From Pratylenchus scribneri (taxonomy: Eukaryota > Nematoda > Chromadorea > Rhabditida > Pratylenchidae): a stretch of DNA of 64,000 nucleotides. Shown here piece by piece: positions 58,151-64,000 of this stretch (position 1 is the stretch's first letter; each line of letters opens with the position of its first letter). A program made the translations under genes and the position numbers. Under the pieces are notes generated by a model. It was given only the letters and a program-made list of their open reading frames with translations. It had not been told where the DNA came from and made no database searches. The DNA is taken from the NCBI GenBank assembly GCA_030063045.1, contig JAQSEB010000034.1, forward strand, positions 992,001 to 1,056,000, written 5' to 3'.

Positions 58151-60920
58151 TATTAAACAGATTAAATGGAAATATTTATCTGAAAAAGTATTTTTTTATT
58201 CAACTTCGGTCAATTAAAATAAAATCTATTAAAATTTTTAAAAATATTCTCATCCGATCAAGTAATATATTCATGATTTCAACACTACGGCTGGACTCGC
58301 CGATAGCCGTTACCCATCCGTTTAGAATTCCAAATCCCGATAAACTAGAATTCGGAATCGGAATTTTGGAATCCAATTTTCTGCTTTTTTTTCTTTTGTT
58401 AAAAAATGACAAAATATCCAAAATAAATATAAATGACAAGAATAAAATTTTAAAAATTCTTTCAATTTTTGACTTGGCCCCAGGAGATTTGGCCTTTGGC
58501 ATTTGACTCTCGCATGCTTTTGAACGGTTTATTATAATTATCAACATAATTTGGAAATTAAATGAATTTAAATTTTTAATGCAATTATTCATTAATTTTC
58601 TTTCCTGGATTTTACTTATAAATTTCCCCTTTTCCAAATGTTCCAAACTTTTGTGTACCTTTATTTCATTTTACACTTCATTATCGGATGCGGTGATTTC
58701 TGCGTTTTGGTAAAAATATTCGGCGAATTTTTGTTTGCATAGACTCAGTGACTTGACTGGTAAATTTGTGCTAAAAGGTGGAACACAATGGGATGTGATG
58801 GTGGCCAAGGGTGTGTGGGATTGGAGGCTAAAAGATAACCTACCAGCATCAGCTAAGTTGCTGCTCCTCCGGGATCTATTTTCCTCTTCCTGCCACCGCC
58901 CCATCATCAGAAGCAGCTTCTCTTCCTCTTCTTTTCCCCTTGTGGCCCAAATCCATCTTCACTCATTTGTTGGTCTCCATTACCACATTCGAGAATCGAT
59001 CGGCTTCATCTCCTCTCCATTGGGTGTGTGAAGGAGGGGAGGAGGATTTGCCCTTTCTTCCGCAAATTTGTTCCCACTTTATTACAAGCCAGTAAAACAT
59101 AAGACATATAAATTACGTGGATTGGAATTTGTGACGATTAAACCGTGAGGAATTCTCCAGCCTAATTTTAATTAATCCAATCCAATTTTCATTTCCTTGG
59201 CTGCAAATTAGTACATTCTAAAAAACTTCTAATGAATGAATGGATGGAGAAAATAATTTGTGCGTTAAATGCGTCCGTCCCGCCCGCTGCGCCAATATTT
59301 ATCCACATCTCCGCAAATGGCAAAGCAGCATTTCCCGTCCTTCTTGCTGTGGCCAAGTCCTCAGCCACTGGCCAAACTTTGTTTCAAACTTCACATCGCA
59401 ATGGCCAGCGGCCTTGTTCCTTTTCCCCTCCGGCACAATGTGATGGCCTTCCCCCATTTTGCCGCATTAAAGCAATGAGTGAGCAGCAGCACAGCATTTC
59501 GATGGATGGATGGACAGCTTGCCCCCGAATCCCGATTATTGCTTCTTCTCCCCCACCCACTTTTTGCTCTCATTTCTCTCGTCCAGTCATCCCCCGCGGG
59601 CTTTCTTCCTCTTTGGCATATTCTCGTCTTCCTCTTATATGTAGCGCTTAAGTGGACGCTCAAGTGGATGGGGCGCCGGCTGACTGAAGTGACTGGCTTC
59701 ATTTCTGCTTTGTGCGGGAGAAATGGCCGCCGTACTCGTCCCTTTTGGCCAACATTACTGGAAGCTGGGAAATTTTGCGGGCAATCCGGCTAACATAGCG
59801 CCAGCCGGCTCTCTGGCCCTAAAAGCAGTAGAATGAGAGCACAAAATGTCGGAAGCTTTATCCATGTGTGTGCCTTAAGGCGAGACAGCAGGACATTCCA
59901 ACGAAGACGGCGACGCTTCCAAGCACTTTGTAAAGCTTCCGAATCTCTCCTTCATCTCCCTTCCTATATATCTTTTTAAGCCTCTTTACTCTCGGCTTTT
60001 GCCTCCCATCCCGTCTCATTATCCCCCAAAATCCCGTCGAATTTCACCCCGCCTCTCGCCTTTTCATTCAAGCCTAACAAAGTCCTTTTGGCCTTTCCTC
60101 CCTTTCTGCTGCCAGCCGCTCGCGCCAGCCGACCCCTCCCGTCAGTCTTGTGCCCTTCTCGAGAATAGTGTGTGGTTTTCCTCGGGCATTCATCACAATC
60201 CTCCCACACCCGCCCTCACCTCACGGATGTGGATGCTTTTCCCGCCCCTTCCGAATGTGCTCCTTCTGTGTGCCCTCCTCCCCTTTGGCCCCATCGGCGT
60301 TTGGCCCCACCAAATGAATTGTCATCTGCCCGCCGCTGTCGGCAGTTCTTCTTGCCCCCCTCCTATGTGGCCCATATTCAGAGCGCCACCACCGGCCCCG
60401 GATCGGTTGAGGCAAAAGAAGAGGAAGGGAAAGGCAGCCGTCGGGTGTCAATTCGCCCCATCACCACCTTACTTGCGCTCTCGTTTTTTTGTGCCCAAAG
60501 CACGGTCATTGTCGAGTCGGGAGACGGCCAAAAGAGGGGAATGGTGGAAGGGGCTTGTGGCGCTTCGGCCTTGGCTTTTCCCTTGGTCCCCCCTTTCATC
60601 TCTTTCGTCCTTCTACCGCTTTTCCCCTTGCGCCATCGTTTCTATTTTCACAGTCAACCCATTATTTTTGCCCCCACCGTTATACATTCGACTCCCGCAC
60701 ACACAAAAAATTTCCCACCTTCCCCGCAGGACCTATCGCCTCCTCGCAGACTTCTTTGCCGTGGTCTTTCCCCTTTTGCCATCATCCATTTTGAACATCA
60801 TTTGGCATCATCCATTTAAAAATTGCAACCACGTCGTCGTCCATTTTACCACCCCCTAAAAAGTTGTCGAGTGCGTGAGTGGCGGATTTGTTGGGCGCTG
60901 GTGCTGTGCCGGCACAATCC
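58151..60920. other. Long intergenic region upstream of junctophilin
   Basis: About 2.8 kb between the divergent eIF2 gamma and junctophilin starts. From 58700 onward it becomes C/T-rich on the + strand, giving long open frames at 59232-59651 and 59999-60859 without any domain or codon-like pattern. I see no gene here. It is probably promoter, 5' UTR or regulatory DNA of the muscle-type junctophilin gene. Confidence 0.45.

Positions 60921-64000
<3,080 letters not shown>

Noticed and set aside
59999..60859. 286-residue open frame
   Set aside because: Pyrimidine-rich composition keeps overlapping frames open on the same strand, with no domain, no conservation signal and no splice context.

Overview
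The window is nematode nuclear DNA. It is AT-rich, with many short (about 40-60 nt) introns, T-rich acceptors and tight same-strand gene clusters. Every recognisable protein is metazoan, and several use nematode-style compact exons. Recurrent GC-AG introns and many foldback repeats would fit a tylenchid (plant-parasitic type) nematode, but this placement is a weak inference.

Layout. 0.2-6.5 kb: 3' part of a large extracellular leucine-rich-repeat (LRR) protein (+). 7.2-8.1 kb: a LITAF-domain protein (+). 8.6-10.1 kb: a kappaB-Ras (NKIRAS) small GTPase (+). 10.5-13.7 kb: a Mutator-like (MULE) transposon with terminal inverted repeats and a FLYWCH/MULE transposase. 14.0-18.4 kb: a Lingerer/UBAP2-type UBA protein (+). 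18.6-19.9 kb: a 1.29 kb non-autonomous transposon. 20.0-21.2 kb: a second LITAF gene (+). 21.4-27.4 kb: three same-strand genes (-), DCAF7/WDR68, a HEPN/PaREP1-like protein and an APE1/EXO-3 endonuclease. 28.1-36.3 kb: inositol-trisphosphate 3-kinase (+). 37.6-40.9 kb: a multi-module cysteine-rich membrane protein (-). 42.15-42.77 kb: a near-perfect palindromic transposon. 42.9-43.7 kb: a divergent TSPO (-). 44.3-45.7 kb: a CNNM-type metal transporter (+). 46.1-50.9 kb: Jagunal and NSUN2 (-). 51.0-53.1 kb: NDUFS4 and SS18 (+). 53.2-58.2 kb: PDP phosphatase and eIF2 gamma (-). 60.9-64.0 kb: junctophilin (+, runs off the end).

The genes are mostly housekeeping or muscle/calcium functions: IP3 3-kinase and junctophilin (ER calcium), NDUFS4, PDP and TSPO (mitochondria), eIF2 gamma and NSUN2 (translation), Jagunal (ER/secretion). 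Same-strand gaps of roughly 150-250 bp suggest candidate operons: exo-3/HEPN-like/DCAF7, NSUN2/Jagunal, eIF2 gamma/PDP and NDUFS4/SS18.

The most unusual material is the repeat landscape. About 11 copies of a roughly 300-bp palindromic element are present, six of them paired into three larger composites. A 34-bp satellite occurs as two opposite-orientation arrays inside introns of one gene. There are also two tRNA-derived SINE-like families and several foldback elements, some with visible target-site duplications. Exon boundaries were read by eye from splice signals, reading phase and family similarity; none has transcript support here.
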